Part shown: piece after piece, positions 7,852 through 17,511 of the stretch | Numbering within the stretch: position 1 is the stretch's first letter | Layout of the letters: the number at the start of each line of letters is the position of its first letter | Source of the DNA: Methyloglobulus sp. | GTDB lineage: Bacteria; Pseudomonadota; Gammaproteobacteria; Methylococcales; Methylomonadaceae | Direction: 5' to 3' | DNA: 64,000 nt | Assembly: GCA_013141505.1 (NCBI GenBank) | Contig: JABFQX010000013.1 | Coordinates: 62,001 to 126,000, forward strand | Made by a program: the position numbers and the translations under genes | The notes under the pieces: model-generated | The model's input: only the letters and a program-made list of their open reading frames with translations | What the model was told of the DNA's origin: nothing | The model's database searches: none

Positions 7852-9879
7852 TTATAAATCTCCTTGGTTTTTTAATGCGATTGACTTACCTGCTTTCGAA
7901 AAGGCGACTGTCAATTCATTGTTGACTGGCGAAAATAGGCCTGGCTTAGCAGAAAATAACTTGCTGTCCTTGACAACTTCGAATAAGCCATCATGTTCCG
8001 ATATCAGGTTCTGCAAATCCTCACTTCCGAGCAATGTCACCGTCAGAGTCTTTTTTGCTTTCGTCATTCGCAACCTGAGTTCGTCCAAAACCTGCCTCCA
8101 TTCGCTTTGTAATAGTGGCTTTTCGAGGATGATATTAAGTCCTTGATAAGCTGGATTTGCAGCCCATAACAAAGCCTGATCTATCAGTGTTGAAGCATCA
8201 TGTACCGCCGCATCCTTAGCGATAAACAAGGACGGCATTAGTTGCATCCGATGATGATGGGTAAATGTTTCTAACGCAAAATCATGCTGCTCAGAAGCGT
8301 AGGGCTTACCCTCTCTCCAGGCAAAATAATACGGGCTAACAATAGATAACTCACCTGACTGTTCACGTAATAATTTCCAGGCCGCCGGTTCAAGTGTTGC
8401 TGTAACAATTGCGGTTTTTTCTGATAAAGGGGTTGCACTGAACTGATCCAGATAAACTGAGGCTTTATTGTTAGCGGTAGCTTCTCCACCGGCATCTTCA
8501 GAACGCCATACCGCCAGCGCAAGGGTACCATGGCCGGCATCTTTAGGGAGTTCAACAGGTCTGGGTAAGATGCTTTGACCATCAATATAAGCCATTGCAC
8601 GACGACCAATAACGCGGAATCTTAACGTCGGGTTGTTTGTTGACAGGTGACGGCTTGCCAATTGGCGAATGTCGCCAGTACTTTCGGAGGTTTGTAGCAA
8701 TACCTGATCTCCCGAAACCCCTAGCCTCACCATTGGCTCACCAACGCGATAGCGCAAGATAATCCAGAATTGCCCTTTAGGTTGACCTTTCAGCTTAACC
8801 TGAACATCTGCATCTTGCCATTTCTCGGTACCGGCCAATGTAAGTAACGCACCTTCCTCACCAGTTTTGTTGACCATCCGTAACGCACCATGCTCAATGC
8901 CAATCTCACCGCTGTCTATCACCCATTCCGGTGCGATATTGCTACCATTGAAATTATCGGCAAATGCTTGCAAGCGGGGGGCGTGGCTTTTGATTTGCGC
9001 TAGAAGATCCGAACTGCCCCAATCCTTAGCAACACGAATTCGCCTTAGGCCAAACTGATAATCATCTTTGTAATTTGCACCGTAAGGCGCGGCGGTGAAA
9101 CCGATTTTAAAACCCGCCTTGTCCAAGGCTTGATTCCACACCGTCTCACCCTGACCTTTTTCTAAGTCCCACGAGTAAGGACAGTCTGCGGCGATCACGG
9201 CAACTTTTAGACGTTGCTCCAGATTTTTTCGTCGCTGCGCCAATTTTTCCGCCAGTTGCATAGACGAATAGTTGGCGGGATTATCGCCGTCAGGACATCC
9301 GGAAATACCGACCTCCCATCGACCACTTTTGACCATTTGCTCGAGCTTGTGCCAGGAGACTAAATTAATATTGCCTTCATCGAGTTTATTGATATCGACA
9401 AAAACCAGTGCTGTCATTTCCAGTTTAGCCAGCAATTTATCCGCCAGCTCCATTGCTTCGCGGCTCGCTTCTTCAAACGTTAGTAACACAGGCTTTATCG
9501 GCAATACAGCCGTGCCAGACTGCCAGCGGGTAATCTGATTAAGACGCACCGAAGAGTAGTTGTTTTGCTTTAACGCCTCAAGATGTTTTTTGAATGCAGC
9601 ATCCGAAATTGCCAACTCGCGAGTCGGGCTGATCCTGCCAAAAACAAGGCTCATAAAAGCTTCTTTTTCAGTGCCACCTGCTAATGTCGGCGATATATAA
9701 GCCGGAGTGATCGTGAAGCTATCCAGCAATCCGGGCAATTTTTGAACCGCGACAATTCCAGTTAACAAGACAAGCCACCAAACCAAGTTATGCCAATGAT
9801 GTAATTTTCTAGTCCTCGGTTTACGGCGTCGATCAGGCCTTGAAACACCTGGTTGGGTATAGGTTTGAATACTATTCAT
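7852..9879 (-). CDS. PgaB-like membrane-anchored protein with degenerate deacetylase domain
   Basis: A 675-residue protein: a basic N-terminus, one membrane anchor (about residues 33-50), a NodB-like deacetylase domain (about 75-270), a jelly-roll/LamG-like domain (about 300-505) and a C-terminal TIM-barrel-like part similar in layout to the PgaB hydrolase domain. The catalytic TFDDG reads TFEEA at 134-138, and the histidine motif after RWEV (187-190) reads GISG, so the usual zinc site is absent. The ATG at 9879 overlaps the glycosyltransferase stop (ATGA); an upstream in-frame start at 9981 would overlap that gene by over 100 bases and is less likely. Probably a polymer-binding component rather than an active deacetylase. 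Confidence 0.82.
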   Translation of the reverse strand: MNSIQTYTQPGVSRPDRRRKPRTRKLHHWHNLVWWLVLLTGIVAVQKLPGLLDSFTITPAYISPTLAGGTEKEAFMSLVFGRISPTRELAISDAAFKKHLEALKQNNYSSVRLNQITRWQSGTAVLPIKPVLLTFEEASREAMELADKLLAKLEMTALVFVDINKLDEGNINLVSWHKLEQMVKSGRWEVGISGCPDGDNPANYSSMQLAEKLAQRRKNLEQRLKVAVIAADCPYSWDLEKGQGETVWNQALDKAGFKIGFTAAPYGANYKDDYQFGLRRIRVAKDWGSSDLLAQIKSHAPRLQAFADNFNGSNIAPEWVIDSGEIGIEHGALRMVNKTGEEGALLTLAGTEKWQDADVQVKLKGQPKGQFWIILRYRVGEPMVRLGVSGDQVLLQTSESTGDIRQLASRHLSTNNPTLRFRVIGRRAMAYIDGQSILPRPVELPKDAGHGTLALAVWRSEDAGGEATANNKASVYLDQFSATPLSEKTAIVTATLEPAAWKLLREQSGELSIVSPYYFAWREGKPYASEQHDFALETFTHHHRMQLMPSLFIAKDAAVHDASTLIDQALLWAANPAYQGLNIILEKPLLQSEWRQVLDELRLRMTKAKKTLTVTLLGSEDLQNLISEHDGLFEVVKDSKLFSAKPGLFSPVNNELTVAFSKAGKSIALKNQGDL

Positions 9880-11213
9880 CGCGTCCCCCACCTGTTGTCC
9901 CTTTGGGTAGCTATGGCATAAGGCATCTGCCAAACCAGAAAAAGTAAGTAATACACGGTAAAGTACAAGCCAAAAAACCAATAGCGGTCACATTTCCAAA
10001 ACAAGTAGTAAGCTGAAAACATGATTCCTATCATTACGGTTCCTAGTAAGTAAATGACTGGGGACATGAGGTCATGATTACTAATCGGCAACCAGACACA
10101 GATCCTGAGAATTAAAATCGGTGCAATAATGGGAAACAACAATTGTCCGTAAAATGCCAATGCGGCAAGCGGCGGCTTCTTCCACATGAAAGTGGCTGCG
10201 ATTAAAGTCTCGCGAAACCATGATTTTTTCCAGCGCAACTGCTGCTTAAGGAACTGCTTGTGCTGTTCAGGGACAATGGTTGTGGCAATGGCATCTGCTG
10301 AGTAGATAACCCGGTATTTCCTCAATAAATAGTTGGTTAAACTACGGTCATCACCAAATGTTGCTTGAACGCCCAGAAAATGCTGATTTAACCAATTATC
10401 CAAGACCTCCATCACACAACTTCGACGATAAGCCGAAAAACACCCAGGGCAGCAGGTTACAGTGCCAAACACACTTTCAGCCGCCTTAATCACGCGAAAA
10501 GCAACGAAATACCGGGCTTGCTGCATCTTGGTAAGGTTATTTTTTGTTACGTTCGCCACTTCCGTATGTCCTGCAATGGCGGCCACCGTGGGATCCGTAA
10601 ATCCCTGAACAATTTTTTGTACACCATCACGCCTCAGAAAACTATCCGAATCGACATAGACAAGTATTTCACCCTTCGCTAAACGAGCCCCAGCAGCCAT
10701 TGCTTCCCGCTTACCTTTATTGTGTGCAAAAGCGTTCAGGATCAATCCCGGCCAACTTTTTTGAGCCCGACCGACCTCTTCCAAGGTTTTATCACTGGAG
10801 CCATCGTCGACAACGATCACCTCAAAAAGGCTCGCCGGATAATCAACCGCATAACAACATTCAACAGTTCGATAAATGGCATCTTCTTCGTTGAATGCAG
10901 TAATGATAATACTGACTGTTGGAGAAAACTTCGTATCTTTGGGTGCGCTATAAACGAGTGAAAGGACGAACCGGGAAAAAATGAAACCCGCAATCGCTAT
11001 CGAATAGGCATTCACCAATGGATGATACCAATAGTAGGTGACGTTCCCCCAACGCAGGCCGAGGACTATCGCCAAGGAAAGCACAATTAAAACAATTGCC
11101 AGTAGGCGAACAAAAAACCTGGTCACACTTTTTGCCCTTGTTGACCGAGTTATTTGCGGTGAACTGGACTTGGCATTTATAACGGCGGCTGAACGTTCTA
11201 TTGTCGATGACAT
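9876..11213 (-). CDS. Processive family-2 glycosyltransferase (PgaC / hyaluronan-synthase-like)
   Basis: A 445-residue inner-membrane polysaccharide synthase. Two N-terminal membrane segments precede the GT2 domain, which shows VSIIITAFNEED and VIVVDDGSSD (nucleotide binding), VYVDSDS (metal-binding DxD), FGDDR (general base region) and QQLRWKKSW (the QxxRW processivity motif). Several C-terminal membrane helices follow. Such enzymes polymerise N-acetylglucosamine or similar sugars while exporting the chain. It is the first gene of the five-gene minus-strand operon. The ATG at 11213 has an AGGAG upstream; the longer start at 11255 has none. The deacetylase neighbours suggest an N-acetylhexosamine polymer. 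Confidence 0.9.
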   Translation of the reverse strand: MSSTIERSAAVINAKSSSPQITRSTRAKSVTRFFVRLLAIVLIVLSLAIVLGLRWGNVTYYWYHPLVNAYSIAIAGFIFSRFVLSLVYSAPKDTKFSPTVSIIITAFNEEDAIYRTVECCYAVDYPASLFEVIVVDDGSSDKTLEEVGRAQKSWPGLILNAFAHNKGKREAMAAGARLAKGEILVYVDSDSFLRRDGVQKIVQGFTDPTVAAIAGHTEVANVTKNNLTKMQQARYFVAFRVIKAAESVFGTVTCCPGCFSAYRRSCVMEVLDNWLNQHFLGVQATFGDDRSLTNYLLRKYRVIYSADAIATTIVPEQHKQFLKQQLRWKKSWFRETLIAATFMWKKPPLAALAFYGQLLFPIIAPILILRICVWLPISNHDLMSPVIYLLGTVMIGIMFSAYYLFWKCDRYWFFGLYFTVYYLLFLVWQMPYAIATQRDNRWGTR

Positions 11214-12082
11214 CTGGGTTTTTCTCCTAACGATTTGCCGATAACAGCCTAACATATAAAGTTCTGAGCACTTTTTTCGTCAGCTGCATACTTTCCTGGA
11301 AAATGCGTCTGCATTCACCATATCCACTGTGACCAAGTTATCTTTACCGCATGTAAGAAAGTATATTTTGGGGAGAACTAACTCCCCAAAAAAGCCTTCC
11401 CTTACTAGCGATACGTACAAAATCGAATTTCTTTATACATAAGCGAATATAAGTAAAGAGCAGCCATCCTACACCACGCATTGCTTACTGTATGTGCGGT
11501 AACGCACTTAAGAGCCGTTACCTGCCTCAGGCAGTGAACTTAAATTAATCATAGCAATATCCCTAAAAACACCGTGTTTTGACACCTTGAGCACGAAAAA
11601 TAGTGCCATCAGAAAGTTAGATCGGCTTTGAGTATGAACTTGCTGATTGACTCCGCCCTAATCAAACTCCAGAACTCATTCATTAGCCAATGAGCCTAGT
11701 TCTAGGGTGTTTTCAACCGTGCTTTTCATTGCTTTTGTTTTCTGGATGCCAGCCCTCACATTTCTTTGCTCTGAGCTAAATTGTGCGCGTGTTTTTGTGT
11801 GACCATTTGATTTAAATCAACAAAAACAACAATATCATAATTATAAATAAGTGTTAAATCAGTATTTTGAGAGAGCGGCGTTAGATTATATTTAGCCCAT
11901 AGTACAACCCCCTTTGTTAAGGATCGCTCATTTAAGCAGCTAATAAGTTCTAATCTATACTATATGTGGCCTACCGAACTGAACAAAAGCTATTTTTCGT
12001 GTAGAAGCCATCTCAAATTTGGACATCATCTCTATGAATGTCTCGTAGCTATATTCAATATTTTTTTAAGCGGTACATATTA
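11214..12082. other. Divergent intergenic region between exopolysaccharide operon and secreted jelly-roll protein
   Basis: No gene is seen in this 870-base space, which must carry promoters for both directions. It contains a 10-bp hairpin at 11366-11391, a 7-bp inverted repeat GGTAACG / CGTTACC with an 11-base spacer (about 11501-11525), and a CTGCC/GGCAG hairpin just after it. The length is unusual for this compact genome and suggests complex regulation of the operon. Confidence 0.5.
11366..11391 (-). promoter_or_regulatory. Strong hairpin in leader of exopolysaccharide operon
   Basis: TTTTGGGGAG and CTCCCCAAAA form a perfect 10-bp stem with a 6-base loop, about 150 bases upstream of the synthase start. 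In the operon leader it could be a protein-binding or attenuation hairpin. It lacks a proper U-tract on either strand. Confidence 0.35.
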
Positions 12083-13714
12083 ATGAATTTACTATTTTCC
12101 ATTCTTACATCTTTTTTTATTTGTTTAACTCTGACAGCATCAACAGCATCCGCAAGCGCCCTGGATTCGTTTGGCGTTAAACACATTTACCCTACTGTCA
12201 ATGGCGGAAAAAACTGGGCCGCCAATTGGGATAATGGTGCTTCAAGAACTTTTAACGGTCAGGATCCGCGAGATAACTGGTTCGATGCTGAACATGGCGA
12301 TGCCTCGTATTCTGTTGACGGCAAGGGGGTGTTCAAAATTTCCGGTTCGGTGCCACGTATGTATATCCATGACCCTGCGAAACGCAGCAGTTGGCATAAC
12401 GTCGAGATGACAGTGTATGCGATGCGAGTCAACGATAGCGGGACGGCCTACGGTGGAATCATTGGCGTTGCTCGAACGAACCACGGCACCACGGGTTCTG
12501 AAACCGCCAATCTCTGCGATACCCGTGGCATAGCCGCACGCATCCGTTACGATGGTCGGGTTGATTTCGAGAAAGAAACCAGACATCCAGAGTCCACTGC
12601 CATCCTCAGCAAAACTATTTGGTCTGGCGGCTTTCCGAAGAATGTCTGGATTGGTTACAAATATGTCGTTTACGATCTTGCTGACGGAAATGTGAAATTG
12701 GAATTATGGATGGATCAGACTGACGGCCAGAATGGCGGCAATTGGATCAAGGTAAACGAGCTTGTGGATACGGGTTCAAATTTTGGGGTTAATGGAACAC
12801 CTTGCAAGCCGGGCATCAATCCTGCATTGAAACTTTCCAATAATGAAAACCGTCCAGGTTCAGAATCCAGCAAACCGAATGTCTCCGTCTATTGGCGAAG
12901 CGACAATGTTGGCAGCAATGGCTTGTTGTATAAAATGATGAGTGTCAGGGAAATATCCCCGACAGCATCAACTGCGATGGATACAGAAACGCCAACATTC
13001 AGCAATATGGCTGGGGATAATATTGGAACTGACCGGGTCTCTTTGTCTTGGTCAACCAACGAGCCGGCTAACACGAGGGCGGAATATGGGACAAGCACAG
13101 CTTACGGTCAGTTAAGTGCCCTTAACCCGGTGTTGGCTACCAATCACAATGCTGAAATTTCAGGATTAAAACCCGGCACTGTTTACCACTATAGGGCCAT
13201 TTCGCAAGATGCGAGCGGTAACGAAGTGAAATCCAAAGATGAGACTTTTAAGACCGCCGTTTCCTGTATTTCTAGCAGCGGCTCCTGGGCTAACACTCGG
13301 ATCGCAACCAGCGCAAGCAAGTTTACTGTCGAATTCAATGCCACACCTTCCGGCTCAACGATTGATGGCGTAACCGGCCTGTCAAATAGCACGGCTTCTG
13401 ACTATACCAATCTCGCGGCAATCGTGCGTTTTAATACCAATGGACAAATCGATGCCCGAAATGGCAATACCTATGCAGCCAACTATCCGATACGTTATCA
13501 AGCTAAAGTACCCTATAGATTCCGACTGATTATAAATATAACATCTCACAAATATGATGCTTATGTAAGTTCAGGTGGCAAACCTTATCAGCTTATTGGT
13601 AAAAACTACGCGTTTCGCACTGAACAAAAAAACGTAGCTCAATTAAGCAATCTGGCAAACATTGTTGGAGCCGGAAAATCAGCAGTGTGCGATGTAAAAA
13701 CCTCTGCATTGTAA
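12083..13714 (+). CDS. Secreted protein with concanavalin-like N-terminal domain and fibronectin type III domain
   Basis: A 543-residue exported protein. A signal peptide ends near TASASA. Residues 30-295 or so look like a jelly-roll, concanavalin/LamG or polysaccharide-lyase-type domain rich in W, G and D. An FN3 domain follows (about 310-395, with [17 protein letters not shown] and [11 protein letters not shown]), then a second small beta-sandwich. The ATG at 12083 sits directly before the signal peptide; an ATG at 12038 is an alternative start adding 15 residues. Its position opposite the exopolysaccharide operon suggests a polymer-binding or polymer-cleaving role, but no catalytic residues could be assigned. 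Confidence 0.7.
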   Translation: MNLLFSILTSFFICLTLTASTASASALDSFGVKHIYPTVNGGKNWAANWDNGASRTFNGQDPRDNWFDAEHGDASYSVDGKGVFKISGSVPRMYIHDPAKRSSWHNVEMTVYAMRVNDSGTAYGGIIGVARTNHGTTGSETANLCDTRGIAARIRYDGRVDFEKETRHPESTAILSKTIWSGGFPKNVWIGYKYVVYDLADGNVKLELWMDQTDGQNGGNWIKVNELVDTGSNFGVNGTPCKPGINPALKLSNNENRPGSESSKPNVSVYWRSDNVGSNGLLYKMMSVREISPTASTAMDTETPTFSNMAGDNIGTDRVSLSWSTNEPANTRAEYGTSTAYGQLSALNPVLATNHNAEISGLKPGTVYHYRAISQDASGNEVKSKDETFKTAVSCISSSGSWANTRIATSASKFTVEFNATPSGSTIDGVTGLSNSTASDYTNLAAIVRFNTNGQIDARNGNTYAANYPIRYQAKVPYRFRLIINITSHKYDAYVSSGGKPYQLIGKNYAFRTEQKNVAQLSNLANIVGAGKSAVCDVKTSAL

Positions 13715-13748
13715 ACACAATTTTTGTGCCGCTCATGTCAAATGCCCG

Positions 13749-13778
13749 CACTCGCCAGCTTTTAAGTCATGGCGAGTG
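13749..13778 (+). terminator. Probable hairpin terminator after secreted jelly-roll gene
   Basis: A 9-bp perfect stem CACTCGCCA / TGGCGAGTG with a 12-base loop lies 35 bases after the stop codon. There is no U-tract, so it may be a mRNA-end stabiliser or a Rho-assisted end rather than a canonical terminator. Confidence 0.4.
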
Positions 13779-13971
13779 TAGAATGGAACGAGAGTACCGC
13801 AACAAACTGCAAGACGCCGCTAACATAGGCCTGCTTTGCCAGTAACTGCCCAACGTCTCCGAAAAGCCCTGATTTTATGGAACGAAGGCCAAACAAAATT
13901 GACTAAAAACAACTGATCTTCAATCATAAAATGTAACTTAGAAGTGAGTTAACAACCTGTGAAAAATAACA

Positions 13972-15924
13972 ATGCAGCAGCAGATTAATGATTTTTATTT
14001 AAACATTATTATCGTTGAACTATCCCTGCCACAAAGCGCGGATGCGGGTTTCGCCGCTCACATCAAACTGATCAACAGTGCCGCTGCTAGGCTGTTGGGT
14101 TATCAACAAAATGAGCTTATTTTCAAACCAATCGAAATTATTTTAGAAGCGGTAATTCAGCAGGACGTATGGCAAAGCGTGCTGACTAATTCAACCCATC
14201 ACACTATCTACACAAGGTTAGTTGATAAGACCAAAAAAAAACTTCCGGCATTAATTGCTTTCTCCATATTAAGCGACATAAATGCCGAAAAAATTGAAGT
14301 TTTACTGGTATTGAACTTGATTATTGATACCGAAAAACACGTAATCGACAATCAGGATACAGGTAACCAAAATCACTTTGAGGATGTGTTATCGGCTTTG
14401 CGCGAAAGTGAGGAGCGCTTTCGCCAAATGGCAGAGATGACCGGCGAATGGTTGTGGGAGCAAGATCCCCTTGGGTTTTACATCTACAGCAGTACAGCGG
14501 TGAACCAAATTCTTGGCTTCAGCCAGGATTACGTGTTGGGCAAACACTACACCGAGTTTTTGACCTTGGCGGACAAAGCCAGCCAGCAGTCTTATTCGAC
14601 AAATCAACAGCCGTTTTATGCGCTGGTCAACCATTATCAGCACAAAGACGGGCATGAGGTCATGACCGAATCGACGGGCTTGCCGATTATCGGGACGGAC
14701 GGAAAGCTGCTGAAATGGCGTGGTGTTGACCACGATATTACGATCCGCAAACATTATCAAGACGCGTTGATAGACAGTGAAAAACGTACCCGGTTGATTA
14801 TCGACAGCTCAATCAATGCGATCATCCTGATGGATTCCTATGGTCTTGTTACCGATTGGAATCACCGTGCTGAAAAAATGTTTGGCTGGTCAGCACAAGA
14901 AGCGATTGGTCAGCGGCTTGATGACCTGATTATTCCTCAACGCTTCCGCCGGTTACACAGAAAAGGGCTGCAAACCTTCCTGCATACTGGAGTCGGGCCG
15001 CTTTTAAACAAGCAAATTGAACAAGTGGCATTGCGGCGTGACGGCACCGAGTTTCCGGTAGAAATTAGTGTATCGCCTTTAAAACTGGGCAACTCCTACA
15101 TCTTCAGCGGTTTCGTCCATGACATCACCGACCGTAAAGCCGCCGAGCAAGAAATCCAACAGGCACAAGTCAAGTTGGCGGTTGCCCGGAGTGAAATCAA
15201 TATTGCCCGACAGATTCAGGCATCATTACTTCCCGCAGCGCCCATAAAAACCCCGGATTTTGAAGTCACCGGTTTTTGCCTACCCGCTGATCAGGTGGGC
15301 GGTGATTATTATGACTATTTTTATCGCACTGATGAGCAATTGGATATGTTGATTGCCGACGTATCCGGCCATTCGTTCGGCCCTGCCATGTTTATGGTGG
15401 AAGCGCGCAGCGCGATTCGGGTTCAGGCCAAACAATCAGGATTCCCGGCAAATACCCTGCGGCTGCTCAATAACTTTTTATTTCAGGATTTAAATAAGGC
15501 GGACTTTTTTATTACCCTGTTTTATTGTCAATATGACATCGCACAACAGCAATTGCGTTTCTCTAATGCAGGGCATCCACCGCCCTTGCACTATAGTTTT
15601 GAAAATAAAAGTTGCCAACAACTGGACGCTGACGGCTTAATCTTGGGTGTACGCGAGAATGTTCAATTTGAGGAAAAAACCTTTTCGATGGGCAATGGCG
15701 ATGTCATCCTGATTTATACCGATGGCGTGACAGAAGCGGAAGATTTGTTTGGTGAATTTTTCGGGCTGAACCGGCTCACCAACACTTTCTTGAAACACGC
15801 CGAACAATCACCACAAGTACTTATCAAGGCTATACTCGATTATTTAAAGCGCTTTTGTCTTCGCGAGGTTTTTAATGACGATATTACTTTGCTGGTGTTT
15901 AAAAAGGAGTACCACGACCACTAA
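13972..15924 (+). CDS. PAS-domain PP2C-type (RsbU/SpoIIE-like) serine phosphatase
   Basis: A 650-residue soluble signalling protein. Three PAS-type sensor domains (about residues 15-110, 135-265 and 270-390, the last two with SEERFRQM and SEKRTRLIIDSS starts) are followed by a short coiled linker and a SpoIIE/PP2C phosphatase domain (about 420-645). Metal-binding motifs are visible: VGGDYYD, IADVSGHSFGPAMFM, NAGHPPPL, YTDGVTEAED and NDDITLLV. Such proteins dephosphorylate an anti-sigma-factor antagonist in partner-switching pathways, here presumably in response to redox, ligand or light sensing by PAS. No partner gene is adjacent. The ribosome site before the ATG is weak. Confidence 0.9.
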   Translation: MQQQINDFYLNIIIVELSLPQSADAGFAAHIKLINSAAARLLGYQQNELIFKPIEIILEAVIQQDVWQSVLTNSTHHTIYTRLVDKTKKKLPALIAFSILSDINAEKIEVLLVLNLIIDTEKHVIDNQDTGNQNHFEDVLSALRESEERFRQMAEMTGEWLWEQDPLGFYIYSSTAVNQILGFSQDYVLGKHYTEFLTLADKASQQSYSTNQQPFYALVNHYQHKDGHEVMTESTGLPIIGTDGKLLKWRGVDHDITIRKHYQDALIDSEKRTRLIIDSSINAIILMDSYGLVTDWNHRAEKMFGWSAQEAIGQRLDDLIIPQRFRRLHRKGLQTFLHTGVGPLLNKQIEQVALRRDGTEFPVEISVSPLKLGNSYIFSGFVHDITDRKAAEQEIQQAQVKLAVARSEINIARQIQASLLPAAPIKTPDFEVTGFCLPADQVGGDYYDYFYRTDEQLDMLIADVSGHSFGPAMFMVEARSAIRVQAKQSGFPANTLRLLNNFLFQDLNKADFFITLFYCQYDIAQQQLRFSNAGHPPPLHYSFENKSCQQLDADGLILGVRENVQFEEKTFSMGNGDVILIYTDGVTEAEDLFGEFFGLNRLTNTFLKHAEQSPQVLIKAILDYLKRFCLREVFNDDITLLVFKKEYHDH

Positions 15925-16064
15925 ACATCAGTGAAGTTGCAAAATTGCAGATCACTTGCGTGCATGAAACCACATGAATTGCAGAACGAGTGACGGGGTA
16001 TGTTATGTAACACCGTCACTCACGTTTTGCCGATAGATGAGTCTTTGAACCCTGTCGAAACCTA

Positions 16065-16089
16065 CGAACGGGGCAGCATGCCCCGTTCG
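16065..16089. repeat. Palindromic hairpin repeat, copy 1
   Basis: CGAACGGGGCA / TGCCCCGTTCG form a perfect 11-bp stem with a 3-base loop. The same structure recurs at 26645-26669 with a matched change in both arms, which points to a maintained hairpin such as a REP-type element. It lies downstream of the PAS-phosphatase gene. Confidence 0.7.
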
Positions 16090-16115
16090 CAGGGGTGTCA
16101 GATTCAATGACCATT

Positions 16116-16223
16116 TTAAGATCCAGATTTAAAGATATTACTTGCAACAAAAGCAATTACCAAAAAGGATACAAATTGGAAAATTGCCATCATGGCATGA
16201 AAGAATAGCTGTAAGATAACCAT
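16116..16223 (-). CDS. Small hydrophobic membrane peptide (35 aa)
   Basis: A 35-codon reading frame with a strong purine-rich ribosome site (AGGGGG, 8 bases before the ATG). The product is almost one hydrophobic helix: MVILQLFFHAMMAIFQFVSF then LVIAFVASNIF and a short polar tail KSGS. It would be a single-pass inner-membrane peptide. The family was not recognised. It stands alone, about 100 bases downstream of a possible structured RNA on the same strand. Small membrane regulators or type I toxins have this look, but no function can be assigned. Confidence 0.55.
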   Translation of the reverse strand: MVILQLFFHAMMAIFQFVSFLVIAFVASNIFKSGS

Positions 16224-16326
16224 ATCAACCCCCTGTACCAAATAGGCACATAAAGTTTAAAGTAGGACAATGGGAGATACCCCACTGACACATAATTAAG
16301 CATAACCTCAATACTGAAAACTGGCC

Positions 16327-16381
16327 AAGGCGGGATAAAAATACCCAGCGCCGTTTCCCTCCTGACTGTCAGGCTCGCCTT
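16327..16381 (-). promoter_or_regulatory. Possible structured leader RNA upstream of the 35-aa peptide
   Basis: On the minus strand AAGGCG pairs with CGCCTT to close a 55-base element that contains a CCTGA-CAG-TCAGG hairpin and a second GC-rich arm with GGAGGGAAACGGCG. A closed multi-arm fold ahead of a small gene resembles a cis-regulatory RNA. It was not matched to any riboswitch class I know, and the fold is judged by eye only. Confidence 0.25.
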
Positions 16382-16548
16382 TATAGTAGATAAAACTACA
16401 ACAAAAAGAAGTTAAGTTTTACTAATTTTGAAGTGAATTAATACCGATTTATTACTTGCCGTTATCACACGGAATTGAATTTATTCAATTTAATCAAAAG
16501 CGAGTAGATACAAGCCTGGGTGGAGATTGCGCTTGTGCCCTTGGGTAG

Positions 16549-16614
16549 AATCCGGGAATTCGTGGCTTCGATGCCCCATATTTCGTTGCACACCATACGG
16601 TGGGCTACCTTGCT
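16549..16614 (+). repeat. Dispersed repeat family, copy A
   Basis: This stretch shares ATTCGTGGCTTCGA, a TATT(T/C)CGTTG segment and GGCTACCTT in the same order with 30428-30490. The bases just before it (GTGCCCTTGGGT) also occur in the 38-bp repeat at 17349 and 38957. It looks like a decayed copy of a mobile or intergenic element. Confidence 0.55.
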
Positions 16615-17150
16615 AAACTCCCCGTATTCAGATACTTTCCAACAAACGCTGCAATGCCTTAGCCAAGGCAATATATTGACGGGCAATATCGCCATCACTT
16701 CCTGATAAAGCTATCGATAACGCTCAAGCCTGTTGCGTTTTTCGGTATGCGTATTGAAATAATCGGCACAATTCAAAGTATTTGTCCGTACGATTTTGAT
16801 AAAGGGGTTACGAGATTTTTTAGAACATCGATTATGAATGGATCTGTCTCGCGTTGCGTGAAGGTACTGAGACAGCAACCCGATGGGTACGGCGCAATCA
16901 TCAATAATCCGGTCATTTTCTTTATGTTATTTTTCATTGTATGCCTCGGTTCACTTAACATTTCAACCGTCAAAAAATGAATTTTTCATTCATTTCTGCC
17001 GGAATACGTGGCAATTTTGGGCAAACAACACGTTAGTCATACTGGCCTTGCTCGGCCTATTGGATACAGTCACTGCTTATCAGATTGAAATGCCACCGCT
17101 AGTCCAAATAAAAGTAAGCAAACTAAATCTAACAAACACTTTATGCCGAT

Positions 17151-17190
17151 AAAGGCCGGACAAGGTAATATGGCCTTTTCTTATTTTTTG
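17151..17190 (+). terminator. Intrinsic terminator-like hairpin
   Basis: AAAGGCC pairs with GGCCTTT across a 14-base loop and is followed by TTCTTATTTTTT. This is a fair intrinsic terminator on the plus strand, yet no intact plus-strand gene precedes it. It may be the remains of a lost gene. Confidence 0.5.
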
Positions 17191-17348
17191 AGAAACTAAG
17201 GGGAGGTAAGTAGCGTTGAAGTTTTAACACTATTCGAATAAAAACAGTGACTAGGTTACGTTGTCCGTTATATTGTGCCACAGCAATGTGATCTTGACCC
17301 GTTCAGAAGCCAAGTACCAAGTGTTCGAATATATCTAAGTGTGTATTA

Positions 17349-17386
17349 TTTATAACCTAAAGGTCACAAGTGCCCTTGGGTGCAAT
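17349..17386 (+). repeat. 38-bp exact repeat, copy 1
   Basis: 38 bases beginning TTTATAACCTAAAGGTCACA are identical, in the same orientation, to 38957-38994, where they border an IS3-type remnant. This copy ends about 125 bases before the methyltransferase start and may mark an old insertion edge. Confidence 0.8.
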
Positions 17387-17511
17387 CGCAAACGGCTTCA
17401 TTCAAAACTAGGCTATCTCAGCCCAGTTGAGTTTAAAAACCAAAAAGTCACTTAGTGGAGTGTCCGCGAAATCCGGGCAAGATCAGTATAACTCTTGAAA
17501 TAATTAGGTTT

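Larger units (their letters stand above)
15925..17511. other. Long gene-poor region with repeats, a peptide gene and decayed sequence
   Basis: Apart from the 35-codon gene at 16116-16223 no convincing protein gene is seen in these 1.6 kb. The space holds a palindromic hairpin repeat (16065-16089), a possible structured RNA (16327-16381), two members of a dispersed repeat family (16549-16614 and 17349-17386) and a terminator-like hairpin (17151-17190). Open frames of 60-90 codons here show no conserved features and look like decayed mobile DNA. Confidence 0.5.

Noticed and set aside
16465-16698. Minus-strand 77-codon frame in the gene-poor region
   Set aside because: It lies across a dispersed repeat and lacks any recognisable protein feature.
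16883-17152. Plus-strand 89-codon frame before the terminator-like hairpin
   Set aside because: One hydrophobic stretch, but no ribosome site, signal or sorting motif; more likely decayed sequence.
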